NCBI RefSeq assembly: GCF_011516885.1
Contig: NZ_WOTD01000015.1
Coordinates: 1 to 60,455 of the forward strand
Origin: Acetobacter lambici
Lineage (GTDB): Bacteria; Pseudomonadota; Alphaproteobacteria; Acetobacterales; Acetobacteraceae
Reading direction: 5' to 3'
DNA length: 60,455 nt
Shown: positions 8,950 through 18,042 of the stretch, one piece after another
How the letters are laid out: every line of letters begins with the position of its first letter
Position numbering within the stretch: the first letter of the stretch is position 1
Program-made: the position numbers and the translations under genes
The notes under the pieces: generated by a model
Told to the model about the DNA's origin: nothing
Seen by the model: only the letters and a program-made list of their open reading frames with translations
Databases searched by the model: none

Positions 8950-10002
8950 GTGAACAGCATTTCACAAACTTTCTCCCACGCAATGCCAGAGCGTGTTGGC
9001 GCAGCCTTTGATCTGGCTGTGTTCGAGGCGTGGCGCTTTGCCGGGCAGACAGCGCCAAACCCCGCCGTGGGGTGCGTGTTGCTGGACGCACAGGGAGCCG
9101 TGCTGGTCATTGCCGCCCACCATAAGGCAGGTGAACTGCACGCCGAACGTCTGGCCGTGGAACAGGCGCGCGCCCTGGGTGTGGTGGAGCGGATTCATAC
9201 CGCTGTGGTCACGCTTGAGCCATGCAACCATACCGGGCGCACACCCCCCTGTACGCAGGCCCTGCTTTCTACCCCCGTGCAAACGGTCTGGATTGGTTGT
9301 GCAGACCCCAACCCCCATGTGCCCGGCGGAGGGGCAGCCTATTTGCAGGCCCAAGGGCTGGCTGTGCGCTGGCTGGCCCACGCGCCCAATGGTGCGGCCT
9401 GCATGGCGCGCTGCCGTGCGCTGCTGGCCCCGTTTGCATGGCGTATGGTGCATGAGCGGCCGTGGATTACGGTCAAACAGGCCGTTAACGCCCAAGGCAG
9501 CATGGTGCCCCCCGCAGGCAGCACAACCTTTACAACCGCGCAATCGCTCCAGTTTGCCCATGCCCTGCGGCGGGTGACGGACGGTATTGTTACGGGCACG
9601 GGCACAATACAGGCTGACCAGCCCGCCTTTACCGTGCGGCATGTGCCAGACCACGCCAGCCGTCGGCGCGTGCTGGTGGTGTGTGGGGCGCAACGCAATG
9701 TGCCGCCCCACTGGCTGGCACAGGCCGAGCAGCGGTTTGATGTGTTGTTCTGCCCAGATTGCGCCGACCTGCCCGCCCTGCTGGCTAACACGTCGGCCCT
9801 GTGGGTCATGGTGGAGGCCGGTCCTACCCTGCTGCGCGCCATAAGTGCGCAGGGTCTGTGGGATGACTGGCTGCATATCGGGCAGGACGCGCAGGGGTGT
9901 GACCATTTTTCTGTTTCCACCCGACACGACATCTCCCCCCTTTCCCTTTTCCCTCAATGGGCAGAATGCACGCAGGAGCAGGCATGTTTTCCGGTATTAT
10001 AG
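8950..10002 (+). CDS. ribD: Bifunctional riboflavin deaminase/reductase RibD
   Basis: RibD, 350 residues from the chosen start. It deaminates the pyrimidine intermediate produced from GTP and then reduces its ribosyl side chain. The N-terminal deaminase domain has the zinc motif HAE followed by LEPCNHTGRTPPC, as in CMP/dCMP deaminases. The C-terminal domain is the DHFR-like reductase (KQAVNAQGSM, then DGIVTGTGTIQADQPAFTVR). GTG at 8950 is preferred because GAAGAG lies at suitable distance upstream; an in-frame GTG at 8923 would add nine residues. It is the first gene behind the FMN riboswitch and overlaps ribE by 19 bases. Confidence 0.92.
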   Translation: MNSISQTFSHAMPERVGAAFDLAVFEAWRFAGQTAPNPAVGCVLLDAQGAVLVIAAHHKAGELHAERLAVEQARALGVVERIHTAVVTLEPCNHTGRTPPCTQALLSTPVQTVWIGCADPNPHVPGGGAAYLQAQGLAVRWLAHAPNGAACMARCRALLAPFAWRMVHERPWITVKQAVNAQGSMVPPAGSTTFTTAQSLQFAHALRRVTDGIVTGTGTIQADQPAFTVRHVPDHASRRRVLVVCGAQRNVPPHWLAQAEQRFDVLFCPDCADLPALLANTSALWVMVEAGPTLLRAISAQGLWDDWLHIGQDAQGCDHFSVSTRHDISPLSLFPQWAECTQEQACFPVL

Positions 10003-10586
10003 AATCCCTCGGTCAGGTCCTTAAGGTGGAGCAGGGTGCTCGCTCCCTTATGCTGGAAGTACAGACCGGGCTTGCCGATGTGGCCGAAGGCGAGAGCATT
10101 GCCGTTAATGGTGTGTGCCTGACAGCCGTTGCTCCGGCACAGAACATGCCCGTCCGTTTTTTTGTGAGCAGCGAGACACTGGACCGCACCATGCTGGGCA
10201 CGCTCACGGCAGGCTCACGGGTTAATCTGGAACGCGCGGTCACGCCTTCCACCCGTTTGTCGGGGCATATTGTGCAGGGGCATGTGGACGGGCTTGGCCG
10301 GTTTGTAGGCGCGACCTTTGTGGGCGATGCCCGGCGTGTGGAATTTGATATTCCAGCAGACCTGCGCCGCTACATGGTGGAAAAAGGCTCCGTCGCACTC
10401 GATGGGATCAGCCTGACACTGAACGAGGTGGGGGCTGTGCATGATGGTATGTTCCGCATTGCCCTCATGATCATTCCGCACACATGGGACCACACCACGC
10501 TGGGCACGCTCAACGTGGGGGATGCGGTGAATGTGGAAGTGGATATCATTGCAAAATATGTGGAGGCACAATGTCAGGCAAAATGA
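9984..10586 (+). CDS. ribE: Riboflavin synthase alpha subunit
   Basis: Riboflavin synthase, 200 residues, converting two molecules of dimethylribityllumazine to riboflavin plus the pyrimidinedione. It begins with the family-typical MFSGIIESLG and shows the internal duplication of the two lumazine-synthase barrels: GESIAVNGVCLT near 41-52 and GSVALDGISLTLN near 137-149. The start at 9984 has AGGAG at 9973-9977. The gene begins inside the end of ribD and runs 16 bases into ribBA, indicating translational coupling. Confidence 0.95.
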   Translation: MFSGIIESLGQVLKVEQGARSLMLEVQTGLADVAEGESIAVNGVCLTAVAPAQNMPVRFFVSSETLDRTMLGTLTAGSRVNLERAVTPSTRLSGHIVQGHVDGLGRFVGATFVGDARRVEFDIPADLRRYMVEKGSVALDGISLTLNEVGAVHDGMFRIALMIIPHTWDHTTLGTLNVGDAVNVEVDIIAKYVEAQCQAK

Positions 10587-11908
10587 CACAGGGGCAGACC
10601 GCACCGCTCCAGCCTTCCGGGCGTCTGTTGCGCGCGCTGGACGCCGTGCGCGCGGGCCGCATGGTCGTGATGGTGGATGATGAGGACCGCGAGAACGAGG
10701 GAGATCTTGTGATGGCGGCCGAATTCATGACCCCGCAGGCCATGAACTTCATGATCACTCATGCCCGTGGGCTGGTCTGCCTGCCCCTGACTGCGGAGCG
10801 GGTTGCGCAGCTTGAACTGCCCATGATGGTCCGCCAGAGCGACAACACCGCCCAGTACGGCACGGCCTTTACCGTGTCGATCGAGGCGCGGGAGGGTGTG
10901 AGCACGGGCATTTCCGCAGCGGATCGCGCGCAGACGGTACTGGTCGCCACAGCGGATGATGCCGGGCCTGCGGATATTGCATCCCCTGGGCATATCTTCC
11001 CCCTGCGTGCCGAACCCGGTGGGGTGCTGGCGCGCATTGGTCATACGGAAGGCTCCATTGACCTGCTGCGCCTTGCAGGGCTCAAGCCCGCCGCGGTGAT
11101 CTGCGAAATTCTGAACGAGGACGGCACAATGGCCCGCCGCCCTCAGCTGGACGTGTTCGCCCGCCAGCATGACCTGCCCATTATCTCCATTGCCGAACTG
11201 GTGACGTGGATCGGGGCTAACGGTCTGGCACCTGTTGCTCCGCAACCCGCTGCGGCTCCCGTGGCGGCGGAAGAGACCGTGCCCGATCTGGCCAAGGCCG
11301 CCCTGCCCAGCGTTTATGGCGGGAACGATCTGATTATCCACGCCTTTAAGGACGAAAACGGCGTGGAGCATGTGGCTCTGGTCAAGGGCGATGTGCGGCC
11401 CACAGGCCCGGTGCCGCTGGTGCGCCTGCATTCCGAATGTGTAACAGGGGATGCGCTGGGCTCCCTGCGGTGCGACTGCGGGTCCCAGCTTCAGGCGGCC
11501 TTGCAGGCCATTGGGCAGGCGGAGTGTGGCGTGCTGGTGTATGTGCGTGGGCATGAAGGGCGCGGCATTGGTCTGGTCAACAAAATCCGTGCCTACGAAT
11601 TGCAGGATGCGGGGCTGGATACGGTGGAGGCCAACCACAGGCTGGGCTTTGCCACCGATGCGCGGGACTGGCGGGCAGCGGCCGGTATTCTGCGCAGCCT
11701 TGGCGTGGGGCAGCTTGATCTGCTGACCAACAACCCCGACAAGGTGCGCGCGCTGGAAAGCCGTGGCTTTGTGGTGCGCAAAAGACTGGGGCTGGAAATT
11801 CCGGCCAACACGTTCAACCGTGCCTACCTGCATGCCAAGCGCCAGCGCATGGGCCACCATCTGAGCTGCGATGCCCCAACCCCGGCGCTGCACACAGTTT
11901 CTGCCTGA
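10571..11908 (+). CDS. ribBA: Bifunctional DHBP synthase / GTP cyclohydrolase II RibBA
   Basis: A 445-residue fusion that supplies both riboflavin precursors. The N-terminal half is 3,4-dihydroxy-2-butanone-4-phosphate synthase, with DDEDRENEGDL near 36-46 and GHTEGSIDL near 157-165. The C-terminal half is GTP cyclohydrolase II, with the zinc cysteines in HSECVTGDALGSLRCDCGS, then RGHEGRGIGL and the TNNPDK segment. Key residues of both halves look intact, so both activities are plausible; in some relatives one half is degenerate. The start at 10571 has GGAGG at 10562. It overlaps the ribE end by 16 bases. Confidence 0.93.
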   Translation: MSGKMTQGQTAPLQPSGRLLRALDAVRAGRMVVMVDDEDRENEGDLVMAAEFMTPQAMNFMITHARGLVCLPLTAERVAQLELPMMVRQSDNTAQYGTAFTVSIEAREGVSTGISAADRAQTVLVATADDAGPADIASPGHIFPLRAEPGGVLARIGHTEGSIDLLRLAGLKPAAVICEILNEDGTMARRPQLDVFARQHDLPIISIAELVTWIGANGLAPVAPQPAAAPVAAEETVPDLAKAALPSVYGGNDLIIHAFKDENGVEHVALVKGDVRPTGPVPLVRLHSECVTGDALGSLRCDCGSQLQAALQAIGQAECGVLVYVRGHEGRGIGLVNKIRAYELQDAGLDTVEANHRLGFATDARDWRAAAGILRSLGVGQLDLLTNNPDKVRALESRGFVVRKRLGLEIPANTFNRAYLHAKRQRMGHHLSCDAPTPALHTVSA

Positions 11909-11954
11909 TCTGAATTATATCACGACGTAGCGATTATTAAGGAAAATACGACCC

Positions 11955-12443
11955 ATGGGTACACGTTCCCCCGTTACTCTGCCTGACCTTAAGGCACTTT
12001 CCCCCGCTCCCCGTCTGGCGCTGGTTGTCAGCCGGTTTAATGAGACGGTAACAGGTGGCCTGCGTGATGGCGCCATTGCATGGCTGGGCGAGCACAACAT
12101 TGCCGTGGCCGAAGGTGATGTGTTTGCCGCCCCCGGCGCGTTTGAAATGCCCCTGCTGGCACAGGCACTGGCCAAAAGCGGGCGGTATGAAGGCGTGATC
12201 TGCCTTGGCTGCGTGGTCAAGGGTGATACCGCGCATTTTGAATTTATCAGCCTTGGGGCGACCATTGGCATCATGCAGGCAAGCCTTGCAACGGAAGTGC
12301 CGGTCGCGTTTGGTATCCTCACCACTTATTCGGAAGAACAGGCGACTGTGCGTTCTTCGGATGATGTGCATAATAAAGGGCGTGAGGCCGCTGCGGCATG
12401 TGTGGAATCTCTTGCTCTCCTGCGCCAGATCAGGGAGGGGTAA
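11955..12443 (+). CDS. ribH: 6,7-dimethyl-8-ribityllumazine synthase
   Basis: Lumazine synthase, 162 residues, condensing the RibBA and RibD products to the lumazine substrate of RibE. Recognisable elements are the N-terminal VVSRFNETVT (substrate aromatic-binding region), the APGAFEMP loop, GCVVKGDTAHFEF with the catalytic histidine, and the FGILTTYSEEQA segment. About 46 bases separate it from ribBA, so it probably shares the same transcript. No nusB gene follows, unlike many alphaproteobacterial rib clusters. Confidence 0.94.
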   Translation: MGTRSPVTLPDLKALSPAPRLALVVSRFNETVTGGLRDGAIAWLGEHNIAVAEGDVFAAPGAFEMPLLAQALAKSGRYEGVICLGCVVKGDTAHFEFISLGATIGIMQASLATEVPVAFGILTTYSEEQATVRSSDDVHNKGREAAAACVESLALLRQIREG

Positions 12444-12497
12444 AAGGAGCCACATGCCGGGGTCAGCAGCGCCTGGGGCATGGGATGGGGAGACTGC

Positions 12498-13508
12498 ATG
12501 AAGCGCATCACTCTTGTGGCCGGCGTTCTGGGGCTGGGCCTGACGGTATGGATGCTCTCGCGCTTTGGCGCGCAGGCCATTTTTGCGCTTGTGATGACTG
12601 GCGGCTGGGGAATCCTTGCCGCCATTGTCTTTCATGGTGTTCAGGTTTCCCTTTCCGCGCAGGCGTGGCGTATTATTGCACGGCGTGACCTGCCCCCGCA
12701 TCTGCCCCTGCGTGACTTTTTCATGCTCCGCTGTGTGCGCGAAGGGGTGAATAATCTGCTGCCCGTAGCGCAGGTGGGGGGGGAGGTTGTCTCCAGCCGC
12801 CTGCTGGCCCGGCGCGGTCTGGGTCTGCGCCGGGCCGCGGCCGCTACCATTTGTGACCTTACGATCGAACTGCTCAGTCAGGTGCTGTTTACGGTGGCGG
12901 GTCTGCTGTTACTGCTTGCTCTGGTCCAGCGCTCCGCCGTGACCGACAGGCTGCTCGAAAGTGCACTGGTCCTTGCCGTTATTGGTGTTGCCGTATTTGC
13001 CAGCCAGTGGCTTGGAGCCGTGGCGGTGGTGGAAAAGCTGCTGGAGCGGATTGCCGCCCATCTGGGCTGGGGCGGGGTTGAGGGTATTCGCGGTATTCAT
13101 CAGGAAGTGCTGGGTCTTTACAAAACCCGGCGCAACGCGGTGACCTGTCTGGTCATCCAGTTTGCGGCATGGGCGCTGGGGGCGGTGGAAGTCTGCCTGA
13201 TCCTGCATTTTATGGGGCATGACTGCTCGCTGGCGACCGGCTTTGTGATTGAGGGCGTGGGCGAGGCCGCCAAGTCCGCGGGCTTTGCCGTGCCCGGAGC
13301 ACTGGGTGTGTCAGAGGGGGGGTATATGGTTGTCGGCGGGCTGTTTGGCATTGCCCCACCTGTTGCCATTGCGCTCTCGCTTATCAAGCGCCTGCGCGAA
13401 ATTGCGTGGGGTCTGCCCGCTCTGGTGCTGTGGCAGTGGCTGGAACACGCATGGTCCGACCACGGGAAAAGCGCGGAAAAATCCCATTTTCCCCATTCTG
13501 GACGGTAA
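12498..13508 (+). CDS. hpnL: HpnL-family integral membrane protein (hopanoid-associated)
   Basis: A 336-residue membrane protein of the lysylphosphatidylglycerol synthase transmembrane (UPF0104-like) superfamily, with about eight hydrophobic segments. The pattern FMLRCVREGVNNLLPVAQVGGEVVSSRLLARR and the later GVGEAAKSAGFAVPGALGVSEGGYMVVGG match the hopanoid biosynthesis-associated HpnL subgroup. HpnL is placed in hopanoid clusters of acetic acid bacteria and other alphaproteobacteria, but its biochemical role is not established. The start at 12498 (MKRITL) has GGGGAGA upstream. It follows ribH by 54 bases and precedes hpnN, so it may be co-transcribed with riboflavin genes. Confidence 0.8.
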   Translation: MKRITLVAGVLGLGLTVWMLSRFGAQAIFALVMTGGWGILAAIVFHGVQVSLSAQAWRIIARRDLPPHLPLRDFFMLRCVREGVNNLLPVAQVGGEVVSSRLLARRGLGLRRAAAATICDLTIELLSQVLFTVAGLLLLLALVQRSAVTDRLLESALVLAVIGVAVFASQWLGAVAVVEKLLERIAAHLGWGGVEGIRGIHQEVLGLYKTRRNAVTCLVIQFAAWALGAVEVCLILHFMGHDCSLATGFVIEGVGEAAKSAGFAVPGALGVSEGGYMVVGGLFGIAPPVAIALSLIKRLREIAWGLPALVLWQWLEHAWSDHGKSAEKSHFPHSGR

Positions 13509-13617
13509 AAGAAGAGTGGTCTGTGTATATCGTCACTTGCATCGTGCGAAGCTGTTAGGCAAACCAAGGCGGTTTTGTGCCTGACGCCATGACTTTTCTA
13601 GGATCTTGTCGTTTATC

Positions 13618-16212
13618 ATGCTCTTTGCACCCATAGGTCGTTTTATCACCCTCTGTGCGCGCCATGCGTGGCTGGTCGTGGCACTTTTTTGCGTGCTGTC
13701 AGGTGCTGGTGTTTATGCGGGCATGACACAGCTTGGCGTGACCACGGATACGAGCAAAATGCTCTCCCCCCGCCTCCAGTGGAAACAGCGCTCCGATGAG
13801 ATGGCCCGCCTGTTCCCGCAAAAGGAGAACCTGCTGGTCGCGGTGGTGGAAGCCGATCTGCCAGAAGAAGGGCAGGAAACAGCCCAGCAACTGGCCACAA
13901 AGCTGGCGGCGGACCACAAGCACTTTGCCTTTGCCAACAGGCCGGATGCCAACCCCTACCTTGAGCGCAACGGGCTTATGTTTCTGGAGCCCAAACCTCT
14001 GGCGGGGATCCTGAACGACACAATTGCGGCCCAGCCCTTTTTGTCCGCTCTTGCGCAGGACCCGTCCGCGCGCGGGCTTTTTGGAGCACTCTCCCTGATA
14101 GCGGAAGGGGTCAAGACCGGGCAGGCCAATCTGGCTGGTTTTCAGGCACCCCTGACCGGCTTTGCCAATACGCTGGAAAAAGCAGCGGATGGTCAGGCGA
14201 CTCCCCTGTCATGGCAGCGTCTGCTGGGCGGGCAGTTGTCCGACCTTGCCGGGCGTTACCAGTTTGTTATGACCCAGCCCATTCTGGACTATGGCTCCTT
14301 CCAGCCCGGAGGAGAGGCCACGGACGCCATGCGCGACGTGATCAAGGATCTTGAATTCGTGCGCACTGGCCACGCCAAGGTCCACCTGACCGGGCAGGTG
14401 CAGCTTGATGATGAAGAGTTTGCAACCGTGGCCGAAGGCATGGTGGCAGGGCTTGTCGGGTCCTTGCTGCTGGTCACACTGTGGCTTGCGCTGGCCGTGC
14501 GGTCATGGCGCGTGGTGCTGCCGATTGTGGTAACACTTGTTGTGGGGCTGTTGCTGACAACGGGCTTTGCTGCGGTGGCCGTGGGCACGCTCAATCTGAT
14601 TTCGGTCGCATTCGCCATTCTGTTCGTGGGGATTGCGGTGGATTTTGCCATCCAGTTTTCCGTGCGCTTCAGGGCACAAAGCCCGATTGCCACGGGCAAG
14701 GATGGCATGTATGAAGCCCTGCGCATGACGGGGGAGGAAACGGGGCATCAGATTCTGGTTGCCTCCCTTGCCACGTCCGCCGGGTTTTTGGCGTTTACGC
14801 CCACAGCCTTTCTGGGCGTGGCCCAGTTGGGGCTGATCGCGGGTATTGGCATGCTGGTGGCATTTGTGTGCACAACCACCCTGCTGCCCGCGCTGCTGTG
14901 CATCTGCCACCCGCCGCTTAACTGCCCCAGCATGGGGTATGCGTGGATGAAGCCGGTGGATGTTAAAATCCGGCATCACCGCAAATGGCTTCTGGCGTTT
15001 TTTGGCGTGGTTGCGGTTGTCGGGCTGGCGCTGGTGCCTGCCTTGCAGTTTGATGGAGACCCGCTGCACACCAAAAACCCCAACTCCGAGGGCATGCGTG
15101 CGCTCAGCCTGCTGATCGGCAACCCGCAGACATCCCCTTACAGCGCGGAGCTTCTGGTCAAGTCTCTGGCGGAAGCCGAGAAAGAAGCCGATCGTCTGGA
15201 TGAACTGCCCGATGTGCATGACGTCATGTGGCTTGGTTCATACGTGCCCAACCAGCAGCCAGAAAAACTCGCTCTTATTCAGGATGCGGCCTCCATGCTG
15301 CTGCCAACCCTGATTGTGCCCAACCCCAAGCCCGCACCCACTGCGGCAGACCTGCGTGCCGCTGCGGCCAGCACGGCCAAGGCTCTGGCAGAGGTGCAGG
15401 ACAAGCTGCCAGCCAACGACCCGCTGCGCAGGATTGCTGCGGCACTGACCCGTCTGGCCACAGCGCCAGATGCTACGGTTGAAGCCGCGAACACAGCACT
15501 GGTACGCTTTTTGCCGCCAGAACTGGCACAATTGCGGAGCATGTTGCAGGCTGGGCCTGTGAGCATTCATGATGTGCCGCCAAGCATTGCAAACGACTAC
15601 CTGCTGCCCGATGGCCGCGCTCTTGTGGAAGTCCACCCCAAAGGGGTGATGAGCAGTTCCGGCGCACTGCGCAAATTTGTTGCGTCCTTGCAGAAGGTCG
15701 AACCCGATATGGCCGGTACGGCGGTGGATATTGTGGAAAGTGCCCGCTCCATTGTGCGTGCGTTCGAGCAGGCCGCGGGGGCTGCTGTGGTCATGATCGC
15801 CATTATCCTTATGATCGCGCTGCGCAGGGTTAAGGATATGGCGCTTGTGCTGGCTCCGTTGCTGCTTTCCGCGCTGATGACGGTCATTCTGGTCGTGCTG
15901 CTGCCCGAAACGCTGAACTTCGCCAATATTATTGCGCTCCCCCTGCTGCTTGGGGTTGGTGTTTCCTTCAACATCTATTTTGTTATGAACTGGCGCGATG
16001 GGGTTCAGTTTCCGCTGGCGTCTCCCACAGCGCGGGCCGTGCTGTTCTCGGCCCTGACCACGGGTACGGCCTTTGGCTCGCTCGCCCTTTCTCACCATCC
16101 CGGCACGGCCAGCATGGGGCGTCTGCTCCTGCTATCGCTGACCTGCACATTGTTGGGTACATTGGTGTTTGTCCCAGCCCTGCTGCCCAAAAGACCGACT
16201 GACGACGTTTGA
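13618..16212 (+). CDS. hpnN: Hopanoid transporter HpnN (RND/MMPL type)
   Basis: An inner-membrane RND-superfamily transporter of 864 residues with the expected layout: one N-terminal helix, a large periplasmic loop (about 45-255), five to six helices, a second long periplasmic loop (about 480-700) and five to six helices. HpnN proteins move hopanoids to the outer membrane (known for Rhodopseudomonas). Acidic residues typical of proton relay occur in the transmembrane segment containing FVGIAVDFAIQFSVRFR. I chose ATG 13618; an in-frame TTG at 13606 lies closer to an AGGA element but leaves too little spacing. A strong terminator follows at 16257-16292. Confidence 0.85.
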   Translation: MLFAPIGRFITLCARHAWLVVALFCVLSGAGVYAGMTQLGVTTDTSKMLSPRLQWKQRSDEMARLFPQKENLLVAVVEADLPEEGQETAQQLATKLAADHKHFAFANRPDANPYLERNGLMFLEPKPLAGILNDTIAAQPFLSALAQDPSARGLFGALSLIAEGVKTGQANLAGFQAPLTGFANTLEKAADGQATPLSWQRLLGGQLSDLAGRYQFVMTQPILDYGSFQPGGEATDAMRDVIKDLEFVRTGHAKVHLTGQVQLDDEEFATVAEGMVAGLVGSLLLVTLWLALAVRSWRVVLPIVVTLVVGLLLTTGFAAVAVGTLNLISVAFAILFVGIAVDFAIQFSVRFRAQSPIATGKDGMYEALRMTGEETGHQILVASLATSAGFLAFTPTAFLGVAQLGLIAGIGMLVAFVCTTTLLPALLCICHPPLNCPSMGYAWMKPVDVKIRHHRKWLLAFFGVVAVVGLALVPALQFDGDPLHTKNPNSEGMRALSLLIGNPQTSPYSAELLVKSLAEAEKEADRLDELPDVHDVMWLGSYVPNQQPEKLALIQDAASMLLPTLIVPNPKPAPTAADLRAAAASTAKALAEVQDKLPANDPLRRIAAALTRLATAPDATVEAANTALVRFLPPELAQLRSMLQAGPVSIHDVPPSIANDYLLPDGRALVEVHPKGVMSSSGALRKFVASLQKVEPDMAGTAVDIVESARSIVRAFEQAAGAAVVMIAIILMIALRRVKDMALVLAPLLLSALMTVILVVLLPETLNFANIIALPLLLGVGVSFNIYFVMNWRDGVQFPLASPTARAVLFSALTTGTAFGSLALSHHPGTASMGRLLLLSLTCTLLGTLVFVPALLPKRPTDDV

Positions 16213-16256
16213 GCCCAAGGGGCACCGGGCGCATCAGGTTGCCCGGTCATGCGCGT

Positions 16257-16292
16257 AAAAAAACCTCCCCGGTTTGCGGGGAGGTTTTTTTA
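16257..16292. terminator. Bidirectional rho-independent terminator
   Basis: CCTCCCC (16264-16270) pairs with GGGGAGG (16278-16284) around a GGTTTGC loop, with seven A on the left and seven T on the right. It therefore works in both directions and separates plus-strand hpnN from minus-strand sulfide:quinone oxidoreductase. Confidence 0.92.
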
Positions 16293-16355
16293 TTGGCTAC
16301 GCGTTAACCCTGCCGCACCAGACTGAGCGGATGCGGCAGGGGGTGGAGATATATG

Positions 16356-17615
16356 TCAGTTCTTGGACCAGTCAGGGTGGTGCGGCACTTCAATGTCGCG
16401 GCCCTTGAGCATCATGTCCCAGTAAACATGGGGGAACACGGTGGTCTTGAGGAACCATGCAAACCGGCTGGGCTTACGCTGGTCGTAGGGGAAGCTGGGA
16501 GCGGGCTTGCCGCCATACAGGAACTCGGCCAGCACGATCTTGCCATACGCCACGGTCAGCGGGCATGCGCCGTATCCGTCATACTGCCCGCTCAGTGAGC
16601 GACCATCGAGCGATGCCAGAACGTTGCGTACAACCACGGGGGTTTGTGCGCGGGCTGCTGCCATGGTCTTGGCGTTGGAGGTGTTCATAACATCCCCAAT
16701 ACCAAAAACGGTGGGGTATTTGGCGTGCTGGAGCGTTGTGGCGTTTACGTCCAGCCAGCCTGCGGCATCGGCCAGCGGGCTCTTTTTTACAAAGTCAGGG
16801 GCACTCTGGGGTGGGGTGACGTGGAGCATGTCAAACTCCCGAACCACCTTTGTTACCTTGCCGTCGGGTCCGGTTACCGCAAAGGTGGCCTTGCGCTCGG
16901 GCCCGTTTACGGCAATCAGGTTATGTTTGTATTGCAGGTTAATGCCGTAGTAATCCACCGCCTGCTGCAAGGCGGGGCGGAAGTAGGCCACACCAAACAG
17001 TGCGTCCCCCGCAAGGCAGAAGTCCACACTGGTGCGGTTGAGCGTACCCTGTTTGCGCCAGTGGTCAGCGGCAAGGTAGGCAATTTTTTGCGGAGCGCCC
17101 GCGCATTTGATCGGCATGGGCGGCTGGGTGAACAGGGCCGTGCCCCCCGCAAGGGACTGGATGCAGGTCCAGGTGTATTCCACCGTATCCTTGGAATAGT
17201 TGGAGCATACGCCATTGCGGCCCAGTGTTTCGCTCAGGCCTTCAATCTTGTCCCAGTCAAGCTGTAGGCCGGGGCAGACGATCAGGCGGCCATAGGCCAC
17301 GGTGCGCCCGTCCTCAAGCGTGAGGGTATTGTTTTCTGGCGCAAAGGTGCTGACTGCCGCGCGCAGCCATGTGCAGCCCTTGGGAATAAGCCCGCCTTCC
17401 TGCTCCAGTGTGTCACGCAGCTTCATGACCCCTGCGCCAACCAGCGTCCAGCCCGGCTGGTAAGCGTGGGTTGTGGCGGGGTCTATAATGGCAATGTCCA
17501 GTGTGGGGCGTTCGCGCAGCATGCGGGCTGCAACGGCAATGCCAGCGGACCCGCCGCCAACAATAACAATGGTGTGCCTGATGGTGGCTTCCGTGCTGGG
17601 TGCTGTTTGGGTCAT
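16356..17615 (-). CDS. sqr: Sulfide:quinone oxidoreductase-like flavoprotein
   Basis: A 419-residue FAD-dependent pyridine-nucleotide-disulfide-type oxidoreductase resembling type II (mitochondrial-like) sulfide:quinone oxidoreductases. The FAD-binding IVGGGSAGIAVAARM lies near 17-31, AYQPGWTLVGAG near 51-62, and candidate redox cysteines in NGVCSNYS and IKCAGAPQK. A second dinucleotide segment and the FGIGDVMNTSNAKT FAD motif follow. The enzyme would oxidise sulfide and reduce ubiquinone at the inner membrane, feeding the bc1 complex encoded in the same window. Upstream is a perfect palindrome at 17668-17702 that looks like an operator. A related FAD-dependent oxidoreductase with another substrate is the main alternative. 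Confidence 0.82.
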   Translation of the reverse strand: MTQTAPSTEATIRHTIVIVGGGSAGIAVAARMLRERPTLDIAIIDPATTHAYQPGWTLVGAGVMKLRDTLEQEGGLIPKGCTWLRAAVSTFAPENNTLTLEDGRTVAYGRLIVCPGLQLDWDKIEGLSETLGRNGVCSNYSKDTVEYTWTCIQSLAGGTALFTQPPMPIKCAGAPQKIAYLAADHWRKQGTLNRTSVDFCLAGDALFGVAYFRPALQQAVDYYGINLQYKHNLIAVNGPERKATFAVTGPDGKVTKVVREFDMLHVTPPQSAPDFVKKSPLADAAGWLDVNATTLQHAKYPTVFGIGDVMNTSNAKTMAAARAQTPVVVRNVLASLDGRSLSGQYDGYGACPLTVAYGKIVLAEFLYGGKPAPSFPYDQRKPSRFAWFLKTTVFPHVYWDMMLKGRDIEVPHHPDWSKN

Positions 17616-17667
17616 GGAGTGGTTTCCCTTCTGGTCGACCTTGAATTATGCGTGACACTATTCCAAA

Positions 17668-17702
17668 CACTGACAATTAAATAAAGTATTTAATTGTCAG
17701 TG
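17668..17702. promoter_or_regulatory. Perfect 16-bp-arm palindrome upstream of sqr
   Basis: CACTGACAATTAAATA and TATTTAATTGTCAGTG are exact inverted copies separated by AAG. The site lies 53 bases before the sqr start and 20 bases after the DUF3297 stop. It has no T-run on either side, so it is more like a dimeric repressor operator than an intrinsic terminator, but a terminator for the DUF3297 transcript cannot be excluded. ArsR-type sulfide-responsive repressors are known to control sqr genes in other alphaproteobacteria; no such regulator gene is present here. Confidence 0.6.
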
Positions 17703-17722
17703 CGCCATGCTCTGGCGGAAGG

Positions 17723-17959
17723 TCAGTCCTTAAGCCAAACTTCAACCGGGCCGGTCAGTTTCATGGTCAGGGGGTTGCCGCGGCGGTCAACCGTCTTGCC
17801 AACAGCCACACGGACCCAGCCTTCGCTGACGCAGTATTCCTCAACGTTGGTTTTTTCCACGCCCTTGAACCGCACGCCAACACCGCGTTCGAGCAGGGCT
17901 TCGTTATAGAACTCGCTGTTGGGGTTGACGGAAAGACGGTCAGGCATTGCATCGGACAT
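17723..17959 (-). CDS. DUF3297 family small protein
   Basis: A 78-residue soluble protein matching the DUF3297 pattern: MPDRLSVNPNSEFYNEALLERGVGVRFKG, then VEEYCVSEGWVRV and GNPLTMKLTGPVEVWL. The family has no known function. The start at 17959 follows an AAGGAAG ribosome site; the longer open frame upstream runs into the RND gene and is not translated-looking. It lies 84 bases after the RND pump gene and may be its own unit. The palindrome behind it could end its transcript. Confidence 0.8.
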   Translation of the reverse strand: MSDAMPDRLSVNPNSEFYNEALLERGVGVRFKGVEKTNVEEYCVSEGWVRVAVGKTVDRRGNPLTMKLTGPVEVWLKD

Positions 17960-18042
17960 AATGGAAACTTCCTTGGTAAAACGATTGTTCGAACGGTGTT
18001 TTAAAAGCTTTTGAGCAGAAAGGCCATGCAATGCCAGCCGTG

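Noticed and set aside
10574..11893. 439-residue minus-strand frame opposite ribBA
   Set aside because: Antisense shadow of an intact, clearly conserved gene on the other strand.
16257..16292. Hairpin considered as an operator
   Set aside because: A-run and T-run on either side identify it as a bidirectional terminator.
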